Assembly (NCBI GenBank): GCA_965662685.1
Contig: CBFIIQ010000011.1
Coordinates: 1 to 64,000 of the forward strand
Length of the DNA: 64,000 nt
Source: Eutrophocola sp965662685
Lineage (GTDB): Bacteria > Pseudomonadota > Gammaproteobacteria > Pseudomonadales > Pseudohongiellaceae
Reading direction: 5' to 3'
Below, one piece after another: positions 35,340-45,026 of the stretch; position 1 is the stretch's first letter; every line of letters starts with the position of its first letter. A model generated the notes under the pieces. The model searched no databases. It saw nothing but the letters and a program-made list of their open reading frames with translations, and was not told where the DNA came from. The position numbers were made by a program, and so were the translations under genes.

Positions 35340-35924
35340 TTAGTGCAGTGCTGCACGTAATGGTAATTCACGAACTATAGCAGCTTCGATTTCCAGCAGT
35401 TCATCAAGGCGGGGAATTATCATTGCTTCTGAAAAGTAGCTTTTAGCCAGTGACAGAAACAATTGATAGTGGCGGCTTTCGGAATCTGTGATGGCAAGGT
35501 AGAAACGCTTTAGTTTCGGGTCCTCACCCTCCGGCAAGGCCCGGGCAATCATGCCGAAGCGTTCTGCCCCCCGCGCTTCAACGATACTGGCAATGAGCAA
35601 ACGATCCAGCATATAGGCTTCTTTACCCTTGTCCATGGCCTTGTGCAGTNNNNNNNNNNNNNNNNNNNNNNNNNNNNNNNNNNNNNNNNNNNNNNNNNNN
35701 NNNNNNNNNNNNNNNNNNNNNNNNNNNNNNNNNNNNNNNNNNNNNNNNNNNNNNNNNNNNNNNNNNNNNNNNNNNNNNNNNNNNNNNNNNNNNNNNNNNN
35801 NNNNNNNNNNNNNNNNNNNNNNNNNNNNNNNNNNNNNNNNNNNNNNNNNNNNNNNNNNNNNNNNNNNNNNNNNNNNNNNNNNNNNNNNTGCGCTGGAGGA
35901 GACTTGCTTTAATGAGAAATCCAT
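35340..35924 (-). CDS. miaE: tRNA-(ms2io6A37) hydroxylase MiaE
   Basis: Non-haem di-iron monooxygenase that hydroxylates the isopentenyl group of 2-methylthio-N6-isopentenyl-A37 in tRNA. The C-terminal half shows the second iron-binding helix pair: LLIASIVEARGAERFGMIA, and FYLAITDSESRHYQLFLSLA with an ExxH motif. 239 Ns (35650-35888) hide about 80 codons including the first EX(n)ExxH segment; both sides are in the same frame and total length (194 codons) fits the short MiaE form. AAGAGA precedes the ATG. It begins nine bases after the desaturase stop, so the two form an operon. Confidence 0.85.
   Translation of the reverse strand: MDFSLKQVSSSAXXXXXXXXXXXXXXXXXXXXXXXXXXXXXXXXXXXXXXXXXXXXXXXXXXXXXXXXXXXXXXXXXXXXXXXXXXXXXXXXLHKAMDKGKEAYMLDRLLIASIVEARGAERFGMIARALPEGEDPKLKRFYLAITDSESRHYQLFLSLAKSYFSEAMIIPRLDELLEIEAAIVRELPLRAALH
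35650..35888. other. Run of 239 Ns inside miaE
   Basis: Hides the N-terminal half of MiaE after the first dozen codons. Confidence 0.99.
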
Positions 35925-35933
35925 TTCTCTTGT

Positions 35934-37112
35934 TTAAACAGACTGGGGGGCTGGTGTTGGCAGACAGGTAAAAGTATTCAGCAGAGCCTGCCAGCTACGA
36001 CGTTTTCCTTCCAGTTCAATTTTTAACAGACGGTAACGTTGACGCAGACTTTCAGCATCAAGATCATGAAACTTTTCATGTAAGTCGGTGGATAGCTGCG
36101 CAGACTTGGCCTGATACCACTGCTGTTTGAGTTCGGCCCAGTGATTCAGGGTTTCCACCAGCTGGTTATATTCAGATTCGAGTTTTTCGCGCCACGAAGG
36201 GGAGTCGATCACTTTTTCACAGGTGATCAGGGCATGATTGTATTGCACCTGCAGGCGTTTCAGTTCCTGCCGGTAAACCGAGCATTGGCGCAGGTTATAG
36301 GTAAGACCAATCCAGGAGCAGAACTTGATCAGCCACTTGGTGGGATCCCAGTGATACCACTTGATACCATTACGATAGTCCCAGGCGAAGGTGTGATGGT
36401 AGTTGTGATAACCCTCGCCAAAAGTAAATAATGAAATAAACCAGTTGTCACGGGCAGTTTGTTGCGGGTCATAGTCCCGACTGCCCCAGATATGCGCCGC
36501 TGAATTGATCAGGTAAGTAAAGTGCTGACTGAGCACCAGACGCAGGAATCCAGCCAGCAGCAAACTTGCCCAGATATCACCATGAATAAAGCCAATGAGA
36601 ACTGGTAAGCCGATATTCATTATTAGTAGCAAGACCAGATAATGTTTGCGCTGCCAGATCAGAATGGGATCGGCCAGCAGATCCTCCACATTACTGGTGT
36701 CCTCTTTAGTGCTGTCAAAATCCCGAATCATCCATTCAAAATGGGAATACCAGAATCCTTTACCTGCGCAATAGGGGTCTTTGTCATTGTCATCTACATA
36801 CAGATGATGACGGCGGTGATCAGAGGCCCAGGTAATACAGTCATTCTGTAAGGCACAGGCTCCGCCAAGGGCGAAAATAAACTTCAGAACTGGATGAGCC
36901 TGATAGGCTTTATGAGACCAGAGCCGGTGATAGCCAGCGGTAATAGACATCTCGCAAAAAATTAACAATGCCAGACACCAGACCCATTCATACAGGTCAT
37001 AGCCATAATTTATGCCATACCAGGGCACCAGAGTAAGCACGGCGAGAACAGGTATTCCGAGGACGGCAAGGTTTAACCAGCGAATCGGGGGGTTGGGACT
37101 TTGGGAAGCCAT
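35934..37112 (-). CDS. Acyl-CoA/fatty-acid desaturase (delta-9 type)
   Basis: Integral-membrane di-iron desaturase of 392 aa that introduces a cis double bond into acyl chains. The three histidine boxes are present: HRLWSH (residues 62-67), HRRHH (99-103) and HNYHH within GEGYHNYHHTF (about 235-245). Hydrophobic helices lie around 12-30, 38-58, 72-90 and 165-190. A C-terminal helical tail of about 100 residues (280-380), with many charged residues and probably coiled, exceeds the core family. First gene of an operon with miaE; both enzymes need O2 and iron. Confidence 0.9.
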   Translation of the reverse strand: MASQSPNPPIRWLNLAVLGIPVLAVLTLVPWYGINYGYDLYEWVWCLALLIFCEMSITAGYHRLWSHKAYQAHPVLKFIFALGGACALQNDCITWASDHRRHHLYVDDNDKDPYCAGKGFWYSHFEWMIRDFDSTKEDTSNVEDLLADPILIWQRKHYLVLLLIMNIGLPVLIGFIHGDIWASLLLAGFLRLVLSQHFTYLINSAAHIWGSRDYDPQQTARDNWFISLFTFGEGYHNYHHTFAWDYRNGIKWYHWDPTKWLIKFCSWIGLTYNLRQCSVYRQELKRLQVQYNHALITCEKVIDSPSWREKLESEYNQLVETLNHWAELKQQWYQAKSAQLSTDLHEKFHDLDAESLRQRYRLLKIELEGKRRSWQALLNTFTCLPTPAPQSV

Positions 37113-37292
37113 AAGAGATGTTTTCTTCCGTAAATGGATGGACTGCTACTTTTCAGGTGAAATTATTACAGATAAGTCGTAGCAATAAAACCGCTTGATG
37201 ACTTTTAGAAATTTGGGCTTTGGATCGAATAGCAATTGATGATCCGCTATACTGCCGGAGTTTCGCCAAGCTGTGTTTTTTCTGGAGAATTT

Positions 37293-39494
37293 ATGTCGGA
37301 GCTAAAATCAATAGCTGAAGTTCAGTGTTTCAGGGAAAAATCCTCAACCTTGCGCCGTTACATTTCACAGGTCTTGCTGGGGGCGGGCAGTAATCTGATA
37401 CTGGCTGGGCAGGTCTATTCCCAGCAGCAGTCTGTTGAGGAGATCATTGTCGAGGATACTGGTCGTAGCCCCTACCTGATTGATGAATCCTCTATTGGAA
37501 AATTTACCGAACCATTGCTGGACACGCCGCAGTCGGTGACGACTATCTCTGCAGAGCTGATGGAAGACCGCAATGCCATGAGCCTGGATGATGCCTTGCG
37601 CAATGTGCCTGGTATCACCCTCGGTGCCGGAGAGTTCAGTTGGCAGGGCAATAACCCGAATATTCGGGGCTTCTCGTCCCGCAATGACATGTTTCTGGAC
37701 GGCATGCGGGACCTGGGTAGCTATGCCCGTGATCCATTTAATCTGGATACTGTTGAGGTTCTGCTGGGTTCATCCTCCATGGTATTTGGGCGCGGTTCCA
37801 CGGGGGGGGTGATCAACCAGAGCACCAAAAAACCGGTACAGCAGGAATTACGCAAACTGCATATGAATTTTGGCAACGCCAACACCAAAAGAATTACGGC
37901 TGATTTTAACCAGCCGCTGGATCTTGGTGGTGATGCCGCCTTTCGCGTCAATCTGCTTGGTCATAAAGCCGACGTTCCGGGACGTGATGTTGTGGAAACC
38001 GAACGCTATGGCGTGGCTCCCAGCCTCAGTCTTGCATTGGGAAATGCCACACAGCTGACGCTCAACTATATGCACCTGCAAAGTGATAGTACGCCGGATT
38101 ACGGCCTGCCATGGATTCAAGGTGAACCCGCTGCGGTGAACCGGGAAAATTTTTACGGTTTTGAAACTGACTATCTGGAGACCCGGGCCGATGTCAGCTC
38201 AATAATTCTGGATCATCGTTTTAACGAGGCGTTTTCCCTGAATACCCAGTTGCGCCATGCGGATTATTCGCGCAGCAGTTTTATTACCGAGCCCCAGGTA
38301 GGACCTGGAGTGACTCGCAGTGATGCTCCAGAGTCCGTTACCGTTTACCGAATGATTTTTACCGGTGACAGTAATGAGCGCATGCTCCAGGGCCAGGTCA
38401 ATCTGCGTGCGGATTTTACTACCGGCTTGATTGAACACACGGTTATTAGCGGGATTGAATCTGCCGAAGAATCGTCTGACCCGGCCTTTGGCTTTGCCTC
38501 GCAAACCCCCTATTTTGATTACGGCATTGCTGTGCCAACCACGAATCTGGCAAACCCTGGTGGTTCCTATAACGGCATGACGGCGACCCGTCTGCGATCC
38601 GATGCCAGTAGTGACACACTGGCGGCTTATTTTCTCGACACCATAAAATTTGGCGATCGGTGGCAGCTTAGTCTGGGTCTGCGCCGGGATCGCTTTACCA
38701 ACAACTATACAGAATATCGTTTTGATGTTGACGGCACCCAGGCCAGCAGTGGGCAGGTAATTACCAAGGATATTGAGACCAGTTATCGCACCGCTTTGGT
38801 TTATAAGCCAGTAGCAGATGGCACCATTTATCTGGGATGGGGTACCTCCTTTAACCCTTCCGGCGAATCACTTTCTTTCGTCAGTAGCGGTCGTGCTCTG
38901 ACCACCAGTAATATTTTCCTCGAGCCGGAGGAAAATGAAAGCCTGGAACTGGGGTCCAAATGGAATCTGCTGAATGATCGTCTGCAGCTGGATGCTGCCT
39001 TATTCAGGATCACCAAGAAAAATGCCCGGGTTTCTGACCCACTTAATCCGGGTTTCAATACCCTGGCGGGAGAACAGGAAATTAACGGATTTTCTGTCAA
39101 TCTAAGTGGTGGCCTGGGAGAAATTCTTCATTTCACCACAGGTTATACCCGGCTGGATGACAAGCAGGAAAACCTGCTGACAGGTAATACCGGCAGGATG
39201 GACAATGTGGCAGAGAACTCCTTTTCCTTCTGGATTAACTGGGCCCAGGGAGAGCGGCTTGATTACGGTATTGGTACCCGTTATCTGGATGAAAGGGTTG
39301 TTAACAACAGTAAATTTGCCGGAGATTACTGGGCATTGGATGCGATGATGAAATATCAGTATTCCGATAACATCACCATCAAGGTGAATCTGACCAATCT
39401 TACTGATGAGTATTATTTCGATCAGTTGCATCCCTGGCATGTCGTTCCCGGGCCAGGTATTGGCGGCGTATTTGCCATTAATCTGGATTACTGA
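37293..39494 (+). CDS. TonB-dependent siderophore receptor
   Basis: Outer-membrane ferric-siderophore receptor, 733 aa. N-terminal export region (residues 20-46, ending near QVYSQQ), a TonB-box-like EEIIVED, the plug domain (DTPQSVTTISAEL, NIRGFSSRNDMFLDGMRD, VFGRGSTGGVINQ) and a 22-strand barrel that ends with the terminal aromatic of FAINLDY. The plug resembles catecholate/ferrichrome-type receptors. The frame is open from 37236, but ATG 37293 has GGAG six bases upstream. piuC follows after four bases, the usual partnership for iron uptake. I did not find a convincing Fur box in 37113-37292. Confidence 0.9.
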   Translation: MSELKSIAEVQCFREKSSTLRRYISQVLLGAGSNLILAGQVYSQQQSVEEIIVEDTGRSPYLIDESSIGKFTEPLLDTPQSVTTISAELMEDRNAMSLDDALRNVPGITLGAGEFSWQGNNPNIRGFSSRNDMFLDGMRDLGSYARDPFNLDTVEVLLGSSSMVFGRGSTGGVINQSTKKPVQQELRKLHMNFGNANTKRITADFNQPLDLGGDAAFRVNLLGHKADVPGRDVVETERYGVAPSLSLALGNATQLTLNYMHLQSDSTPDYGLPWIQGEPAAVNRENFYGFETDYLETRADVSSIILDHRFNEAFSLNTQLRHADYSRSSFITEPQVGPGVTRSDAPESVTVYRMIFTGDSNERMLQGQVNLRADFTTGLIEHTVISGIESAEESSDPAFGFASQTPYFDYGIAVPTTNLANPGGSYNGMTATRLRSDASSDTLAAYFLDTIKFGDRWQLSLGLRRDRFTNNYTEYRFDVDGTQASSGQVITKDIETSYRTALVYKPVADGTIYLGWGTSFNPSGESLSFVSSGRALTTSNIFLEPEENESLELGSKWNLLNDRLQLDAALFRITKKNARVSDPLNPGFNTLAGEQEINGFSVNLSGGLGEILHFTTGYTRLDDKQENLLTGNTGRMDNVAENSFSFWINWAQGERLDYGIGTRYLDERVVNNSKFAGDYWALDAMMKYQYSDNITIKVNLTNLTDEYYFDQLHPWHVVPGPGIGGVFAINLDY

Positions 39495-39498
39495 TTGT

Positions 39499-40179
39499 AT
39501 GATTCTGCACTTATCAGGGGTTTTAACTGGCGAGCAGGTAGAAACTTGCCGGTCACGATTGACCGACACAGACTGGTCTGATGGTCGCGGCAGTGCAGGC
39601 TATTTATCGGCAGCGGTAAAATCGAATGCCCAGTTACCGGATAATCATCCGCTGGCCAGGGAACTTGGTGAAATCATCATCAGGGCGCTGGATGGCAATG
39701 CTATCTTTACTGCAGCCGCTCTGCCTTTGAAAATAGTGCCACCGCTGTTTAACTGTTATGAAAATGACGGCCATTATGGCAGACATATTGACGGAGCTAT
39801 CCGGCCGGTGACGGGAACGCCTTACCGCGTTCGTACTGATCTTTCTGCTACCGTGTTTTTGTCAGATCCGGGAACTTATCGGGGTGGGGAACTTGTCATT
39901 GAAGACAGTAACAGGCCATCCGAAATCAAGCTGGCTGCTGGTGATATGATCCTTTATCCAGGCACCAGTATTCATCACGTTAAACCGGTGACCAGTGGTA
40001 AGCGTCTGGCGGCTTTTTTCTGGATCCAGAGTATGGTGCGTAGTGACCATCAAAGAACCATGCTTTTTGAATTGGACAATGCTATTCAGAAAATAGCAAA
40101 GGATTCGCCCGACCAGAGTGCCCTGACAAATCTGGCCGGCGTCTATCATAATTTGTTACGAGAATGGGCCGATACCTGA
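39499..40179 (+). CDS. piuC: PKHD-type Fe(II)/2-oxoglutarate dioxygenase PiuC (YbiX family)
   Basis: A 226 aa cytoplasmic prolyl-4-hydroxylase-like dioxygenase; E. coli YbiX is 225 aa. Iron ligands His96 and Asp98 (HYGRHIDGA) and a distal His in SIHHVKP, plus the 2-oxoglutarate Arg in SGKRLAAFF. The family is Fur-regulated and encoded beside TonB receptors in many bacteria; substrate unknown. A longer frame begins inside the receptor gene, but ATG 39499 gives the canonical length. Its stop overlaps the slyX ATG by one base. Confidence 0.9.
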   Translation: MILHLSGVLTGEQVETCRSRLTDTDWSDGRGSAGYLSAAVKSNAQLPDNHPLARELGEIIIRALDGNAIFTAAALPLKIVPPLFNCYENDGHYGRHIDGAIRPVTGTPYRVRTDLSATVFLSDPGTYRGGELVIEDSNRPSEIKLAAGDMILYPGTSIHHVKPVTSGKRLAAFFWIQSMVRSDHQRTMLFELDNAIQKIAKDSPDQSALTNLAGVYHNLLREWADT

Positions 40180-40388
40180 TGTCAAACAGTGATGACCTGA
40201 TTATAGAACTTCAAACCCGTCTGGAATTTCAGGATCTTACTATTGCCGAGCTCAATGATGTGATTACTGATCAGCAAAAACAGCTGGACAGTCTGTCGCG
40301 CAGGCTCGAAATGCTGGGGGATAACCTGAAAATCCTTGAGGCGTCTGTTGACACGGAGCAACAAGACGAAAAACCCCCGCATTATTAG
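40179..40388 (+). CDS. slyX: SlyX family protein
   Basis: A 69 aa coiled-coil protein. The heptad pattern from ELQTRLEFQDLTIAELNDVI to LSRRLEMLG and the Pro-His-Tyr C-terminus (KPPHY) are SlyX hallmarks. Function unknown. It overlaps the piuC stop by one base (TGATG), so it is translationally coupled to the iron-uptake genes. Confidence 0.88.
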   Translation: MSNSDDLIIELQTRLEFQDLTIAELNDVITDQQKQLDSLSRRLEMLGDNLKILEASVDTEQQDEKPPHY

Positions 40389-40479
40389 CACTGGTTATTC
40401 TGGCAACCGTTATTCTCGAGCACTACCAGCGAACAAACAGATTTCTGAATATTCGCTAATATATTGCAGCGATTAACGC

Positions 40480-40947
40480 TTACTTCTCAATGTCGACTTC
40501 CTCAGCCTGCAAGCCCTTGTCACCTTCGGTAACAGCAAAATTTACGCGCTGACCTTCTCTCAGAATCCGGTGTCCATCTCCCACAATAGAGCGGAAGTGA
40601 ACAAAGATATCGTCTCCGCTATCCCTGGTGATAAAGCCAAATCCTTTACTGGCACTAAACCACTTAACACTTCCGGTTTCCCGGGGACCACTACTGATTA
40701 CTACAGGTTTACTTTCTTTTTTGCTCTTCCTCTCTTTCTTGCGAGAAGAGGACTTTCTGGAGGAGCTGGCGCTTTGGTTAAGACCTTCTGCGGAACAAAC
40801 CCAGAAACAGGTAAAGCAACCGGCCAACAGTGCAACAGCAAATACGGTTAGTGGCTCAGGTAAAAAATTGTATAAGCCGATGAAAAAAGAGATAGCAGAA
40901 AGTACTATCGCTACGATTATTGAAGCAATGATAATTTTGATGTTCAT
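40480..40947 (-). CDS. Membrane-anchored cold-shock-domain protein
   Basis: A 155 aa protein with an unusual build. Two hydrophobic helices at about residues 4-25 and 32-52 are followed by a Ser/Lys/Arg-rich linker (58-80) and then a complete cold-shock domain. That domain carries both RNA-binding motifs, GFGFI (RNP1 region, KGFGFIT) and DIFVHF (RNP2). It ends GLQAEEVDIEK. The cold-shock domain should face the cytoplasm and bind single-stranded RNA or DNA at the inner membrane. Monocistronic, convergent with slyX. A domain fusion of this type is less common than free CspA; the specific role is unknown. Confidence 0.8.
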   Translation of the reverse strand: MNIKIIIASIIVAIVLSAISFFIGLYNFLPEPLTVFAVALLAGCFTCFWVCSAEGLNQSASSSRKSSSRKKERKSKKESKPVVISSGPRETGSVKWFSASKGFGFITRDSGDDIFVHFRSIVGDGHRILREGQRVNFAVTEGDKGLQAEEVDIEK

Positions 40948-41154
40948 GATTAACTCTTTTCGAAAAAGATGGTTTTCTTTTTTATTATTAATGTTTATTT
41001 TTTATTTTATCTTGTCTGCACGCTGGAGGTGACAAGAGATCAAGCAATGGTAAATGGCAATTACAACAACCATGCAGTGCAGCAAGTTAGGGATGGTAAC
41101 ATTTTAGAGAGAGATTTTTAAAGGGGATTGGTTCTCTAGTTTCCGGGCACCATA

Positions 41155-41931
41155 TCAGAGCGGAACCGGGATTCCACCAGCACGTATTTCTATGTCTGTT
41201 TTCCCGTCTGCCTCGCCAAAATCCCGTTCCGGGATATCACAATCCTCAAGGATTGTATTCATACGGCTGCGATCACGGGCAAATAGATCCAGATCATATT
41301 TAGTTGAAACATCACGCCAGGCTGCAGCATATTCACAATGGAAACTTTCCTGATCAGGGCGCCAGTTGCCAATCCCGCGATCACGTTTTTTACGATGGCT
41401 GTCGCGGCTCACAGGAATCAGATTTAACGGGTCATTGGCGAATTGCATGCGTTTCTGATCATCCCACTGAAAGCCATTGGCTGCGTTGGCATAGGCAAGA
41501 GGAATGATGTGATCTATCTCCAGACGGGCAGCGCGGGAAAACTCTTCTCCACTATAGGGGTCTGTCCACCTGCCTTCACGAATTTCACATTCGCGCGGAT
41601 TGGTCCAGGTCACAGGAACCGCGCTGGTGGCCTGTAGAATCTGGGTGCGAACGCTCTGACAGCTACCTACCAGCATCCAGTGGGGCCAGTCATCTTCCAG
41701 GTAGAACAGATCCAGATCACGATTTGTAAGCTGTGGACGGCGTGCCATGATGTCGTTGCGAGAGGGTGCCATACGGCAGCCTGACTGGTGGCAATGGTAA
41801 TTGCCGAACAAATCCCAATGACCGCCATTACGGTCGAAATTCTTTTCCAGGTGAGCCTGCAGGGGTGACCACGGCAGACTGAAGAAGAGGCCGGATAAAA
41901 GCAGCAAGACAATTTTTTTCAGGTTCGGCAT
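41155..41931 (-). CDS. Secreted HNH/DUF1524-type nuclease
   Basis: A 258 aa exported protein. Signal peptide residues 1-26 (KKIVLLLLSGLFF, cleavage after LQA), a His/Cys-rich N-terminal part (HWDLFGNYHCHQSGC), and a DUF1524/GmrSD-like HNH nuclease core. In the core, DHIIPL at 140-145 holds the metal and catalytic His, NDPLNLIPV is at 166-174 and His179 lies in SRDSHRKK. Expected to cut DNA or RNA outside the cytoplasm, for nutrient scavenging or defence. No immunity gene or secretion motif is adjacent. It stands alone downstream (in minus orientation) of valS. Confidence 0.78.
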   Translation of the reverse strand: MPNLKKIVLLLLSGLFFSLPWSPLQAHLEKNFDRNGGHWDLFGNYHCHQSGCRMAPSRNDIMARRPQLTNRDLDLFYLEDDWPHWMLVGSCQSVRTQILQATSAVPVTWTNPRECEIREGRWTDPYSGEEFSRAARLEIDHIIPLAYANAANGFQWDDQKRMQFANDPLNLIPVSRDSHRKKRDRGIGNWRPDQESFHCEYAAAWRDVSTKYDLDLFARDRSRMNTILEDCDIPERDFGEADGKTDIEIRAGGIPVPL

Positions 41932-42091
41932 ATTGCTCTCCTGATGAACAGGGTGAAATTCAGTTTTACGTCCATTCGCGCTCAGGGTCTATTTTGAACC
42001 GAGTTATCAGCTTCTGATTTTCCGGTTCAATGATACCGGGTTGATCCGCAAATAATCCCGATCTGGGCTCGAAGCAGTCAGCTATCTCAAA

Positions 42092-44875
42092 TCACAGGGA
42101 CTTTAACTTGGTCACCTGATCCTGTAACTGATTCAGGGTTGTCTCGGCATTAGACAGCTTTTCCTTTTCTCTGGCAACTACGTCAGCCGGAGCGTTATCG
42201 ACAAATTTGGCATTGCCCAGTTTGCCGGAAAGCCTGCCAATTTCCTTATGTAGCTTGTCCTGTTCGCGTCCCAGACGCGCCAGTTCAGCGTCCACATCTA
42301 TGAGACCGGCCATTGGCACAAGAACTTCCATTTCTCCCACCACCTGCATGGACGAAGGCGGTGCCTGCTGCGGGTCACTGAGCCAACTCACTGATTCCAG
42401 CTTCGCCAGCTTGATGAGAAATTGCTGGTTGCGCTCAAGATTTTTCCTATCCTGTTCATCAGCACTGCTCAACAGGACATTAATATTTGTAGCGGGTGAA
42501 ATATTCATTTCACCGCGGATATTGCGGATGGCAATGATAACGCCTTTGATCCACTCCACTTCCCTGTCGACACTTTCATCAATAATGCTGGCATCGGCCT
42601 CGGGAAAGGGTTGCTGCATGATGGTGGCACCTTCAATGCCAAGCTCGGGCGCCGCTTTCTGCCAGATCTCCTCGGAAATAAACGGCATCAAGGGGTGCAG
42701 CATTCGCAGACTGCTTTCAAGGATATGTAACAGGGTATAGCGGGTAGCATTTTTTTGGGCGTCGGAAGCATTGTCATCCCAGAGTACCGGCTTGGAGAGT
42801 TCAAGATACCAGTCGCAGTACTCATTCCAGAAAAAATCGTAGATGGCCTGGGACACCAGGTCGAAGCGGTAATCGGCAATGCCACTTTCAACCTGTTCCA
42901 GTGTTTGCTGCAAGCGTGACCTGATCCAGATATCCACCTGGGAATAATCTTTCTCGCTGTTCGGTTTAGTGATTTGCTGCTCTTCAACATTCATGAATAC
43001 ATAACGCGCTGCATTCCAGATTTTATTACAAAAATTCCGGTAGCCTTCGATACGGCCCATGTCAAAATTGATGTCTCTGCCGGTAGAAGCCAGGGAATAG
43101 AAAGTGTAGCGCAGGGCGTCAGTTCCAAAGGCAGGAATGCCTTCAGGAAATTCCTTGCGGGTTTTTTTGGCAATTTTTTCTGCATCCTGGGGACGCATCA
43201 GTCCCCGGGTTCGTTTTGCCACCAGGCTTTCAGCGTCAATACCATCAATCAGGTCAATGGGGTCAAGCACATTGCCTTTTGACTTGGACATCTTCTGGCC
43301 ATCACCATCGCGAATAAGGCCGTGAATATAGACTTTCTGAAATGGAATCTGCTCCCTGAATTTCAGCGTCATCATGATCATGCGCGCCACCCAGAAAAAG
43401 ATTATGTCAAAAGCCGTGACCAGTACATTGGTCGGGTGAAAGGTCTTTAATTCTTCCGTATCTTCCGGCCAGCCAAGGGTGGAAAAGGTCCATAGCGCTG
43501 AGGAGAACCAGGTATCCAGAACATCTTCATCCTGTTTCAGCGGCAGGTCCGCTGCCAGATTATATTTCTCCCGTACCTGATCTTCACTGCGACCAACAAA
43601 TATATTGCCATCTTCATCGTACCAGGCGGGGATGCGATGCCCCCACCAGAGCTGTCGACTGATACACCAGTCCTGCAGATCACGCATCCAGGAAAAGTAG
43701 GTGTTCTCCCAGTTTTTGGGAACAAATTCGATATCCCCGTTTTCCACCGCTTCAATGGCGGGTTTGGCAAGGCTTGCCACTGCCACATACCATTGATTGG
43801 TCAGGTAAGGCTCGATGATTACACCGCTGCGATCACCACGCGGTACCTTGAGCTTATGGTCTTCAATTTTGTCCAGCAGCCCTGCGCTTTCCATATCCCT
43901 GACGATCTGTTTGCGGGCATCAAAGCGGTCCAGACCGCGGTAGGTCTGCGGGGCATTTTCGTTAATCGCCGCATCAATAGTAAGAATGTTGATGACCGGC
44001 AGGTTATGACGTTTTCCAACTTCGTAATCATTAAAGTCATGTGCCGGGGTTATCTTGACGCAGCCGGTGCCAAATTCAGGGTCTACGTAGTCATCGGCAA
44101 TGATGGGTATTTCCCTGTCGCACAGGGGCAGCTGCACGGATTTCCCTATCAATGAGGCAAAGCGTTCATCTTCGGGGTGCACGGCCAGGGCAGTATCCCC
44201 AAGCATGGTTTCCGGACGTGTGGTGGCGATAGTGATATAGGATTTGCCGTCAGCTGTGGTTGCGCCATCGCTCAGCGGATAGCGGAAATGCCAGAAGTAA
44301 CCATTTTCCTCTTCCGAAATAACTTCCAGATCAGAAATGGCGGTGTGCAGTTTCGGGTCCCAGTTCACCAGGCGGTTGCCGCGATAAATGATGTCTTCGT
44401 CATAAAGGCGAATAAACACTTCTTCAACAGCCTGGGACAGACCTTCATCCATAGTGAAGCGTTCTCTGCTCCAGTCAATTGATGAACCAAGTCGACGCAA
44501 CTGGCGCGTTATATTGTCGCCGGATTCGGCTTTCCATTCCCAGACTTTTTCAACAAATTTTTCCCGTCCCAGATCATGGCGGGTTAAACCGTCTGCCTGT
44601 AATTGCCTTTCCACCACCATCTGCGTTGCAATGCCGGCATGATCGGTTCCTACCTGCCAGAGGGTATTACAGCCTTTCATCCGGTGATAGCGAATCAGGG
44701 CATCCATAATGGCGTTATTAAAGCCATGTCCCATATGCAGGCTGCCTGTCACATTGGGCGGGGGTATGGCAATGCTGTAGGAAGGCCCCTGGCCGGAAGG
44801 TTTGAAATAGCCATTTTCTTCCCAGTTCTGGTACCAGGTTTTTTCTATCTCGGAAGGTTGGTAGGTTTTGTCCAT
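42092..44875 (-). CDS. valS: Valyl-tRNA synthetase
   Basis: Class I aminoacyl-tRNA synthetase of 927 aa that charges tRNA-Val. HIGH-type motif HMGH at residues 47-50 (PPNVTGSLHMGH), editing CP1 domain, KMSKS at 528-532, anticodon-binding domain and the C-terminal coiled-coil arm (ARLGREQDKLHKEIGRL). The frame extends 19 codons upstream, but MDKTYQPSEIEKTWY is the standard ValS start. In many Gammaproteobacteria valS follows holC; here a three-gene ABC/HlyD/TolC cassette lies between them. Confidence 0.97.
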   Translation of the reverse strand: MDKTYQPSEIEKTWYQNWEENGYFKPSGQGPSYSIAIPPPNVTGSLHMGHGFNNAIMDALIRYHRMKGCNTLWQVGTDHAGIATQMVVERQLQADGLTRHDLGREKFVEKVWEWKAESGDNITRQLRRLGSSIDWSRERFTMDEGLSQAVEEVFIRLYDEDIIYRGNRLVNWDPKLHTAISDLEVISEEENGYFWHFRYPLSDGATTADGKSYITIATTRPETMLGDTALAVHPEDERFASLIGKSVQLPLCDREIPIIADDYVDPEFGTGCVKITPAHDFNDYEVGKRHNLPVINILTIDAAINENAPQTYRGLDRFDARKQIVRDMESAGLLDKIEDHKLKVPRGDRSGVIIEPYLTNQWYVAVASLAKPAIEAVENGDIEFVPKNWENTYFSWMRDLQDWCISRQLWWGHRIPAWYDEDGNIFVGRSEDQVREKYNLAADLPLKQDEDVLDTWFSSALWTFSTLGWPEDTEELKTFHPTNVLVTAFDIIFFWVARMIMMTLKFREQIPFQKVYIHGLIRDGDGQKMSKSKGNVLDPIDLIDGIDAESLVAKRTRGLMRPQDAEKIAKKTRKEFPEGIPAFGTDALRYTFYSLASTGRDINFDMGRIEGYRNFCNKIWNAARYVFMNVEEQQITKPNSEKDYSQVDIWIRSRLQQTLEQVESGIADYRFDLVSQAIYDFFWNEYCDWYLELSKPVLWDDNASDAQKNATRYTLLHILESSLRMLHPLMPFISEEIWQKAAPELGIEGATIMQQPFPEADASIIDESVDREVEWIKGVIIAIRNIRGEMNISPATNINVLLSSADEQDRKNLERNQQFLIKLAKLESVSWLSDPQQAPPSSMQVVGEMEVLVPMAGLIDVDAELARLGREQDKLHKEIGRLSGKLGNAKFVDNAPADVVAREKEKLSNAETTLNQLQDQVTKLKSL

Positions 44876-45026
44876 CGGATGTCGTTTAACTGCCTGTTTG
44901 TGGATATATGTGGCTGAGGGAAAGGCGCGCATTATAGCCTGTCACACGGATATATCCCAATGCAGCAGTAATGAGATTATGAATTTATTTTTGTGTGAAT
45001 TGCGTCGCAATGTTGGAACAGTCCAG

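Noticed and set aside
35112..35360. Small plus-strand frame in the RND promoter region
   Set aside because: Crosses the Ns and the operator palindrome and overlaps the miaE 3' end; no domain and no ribosome site.
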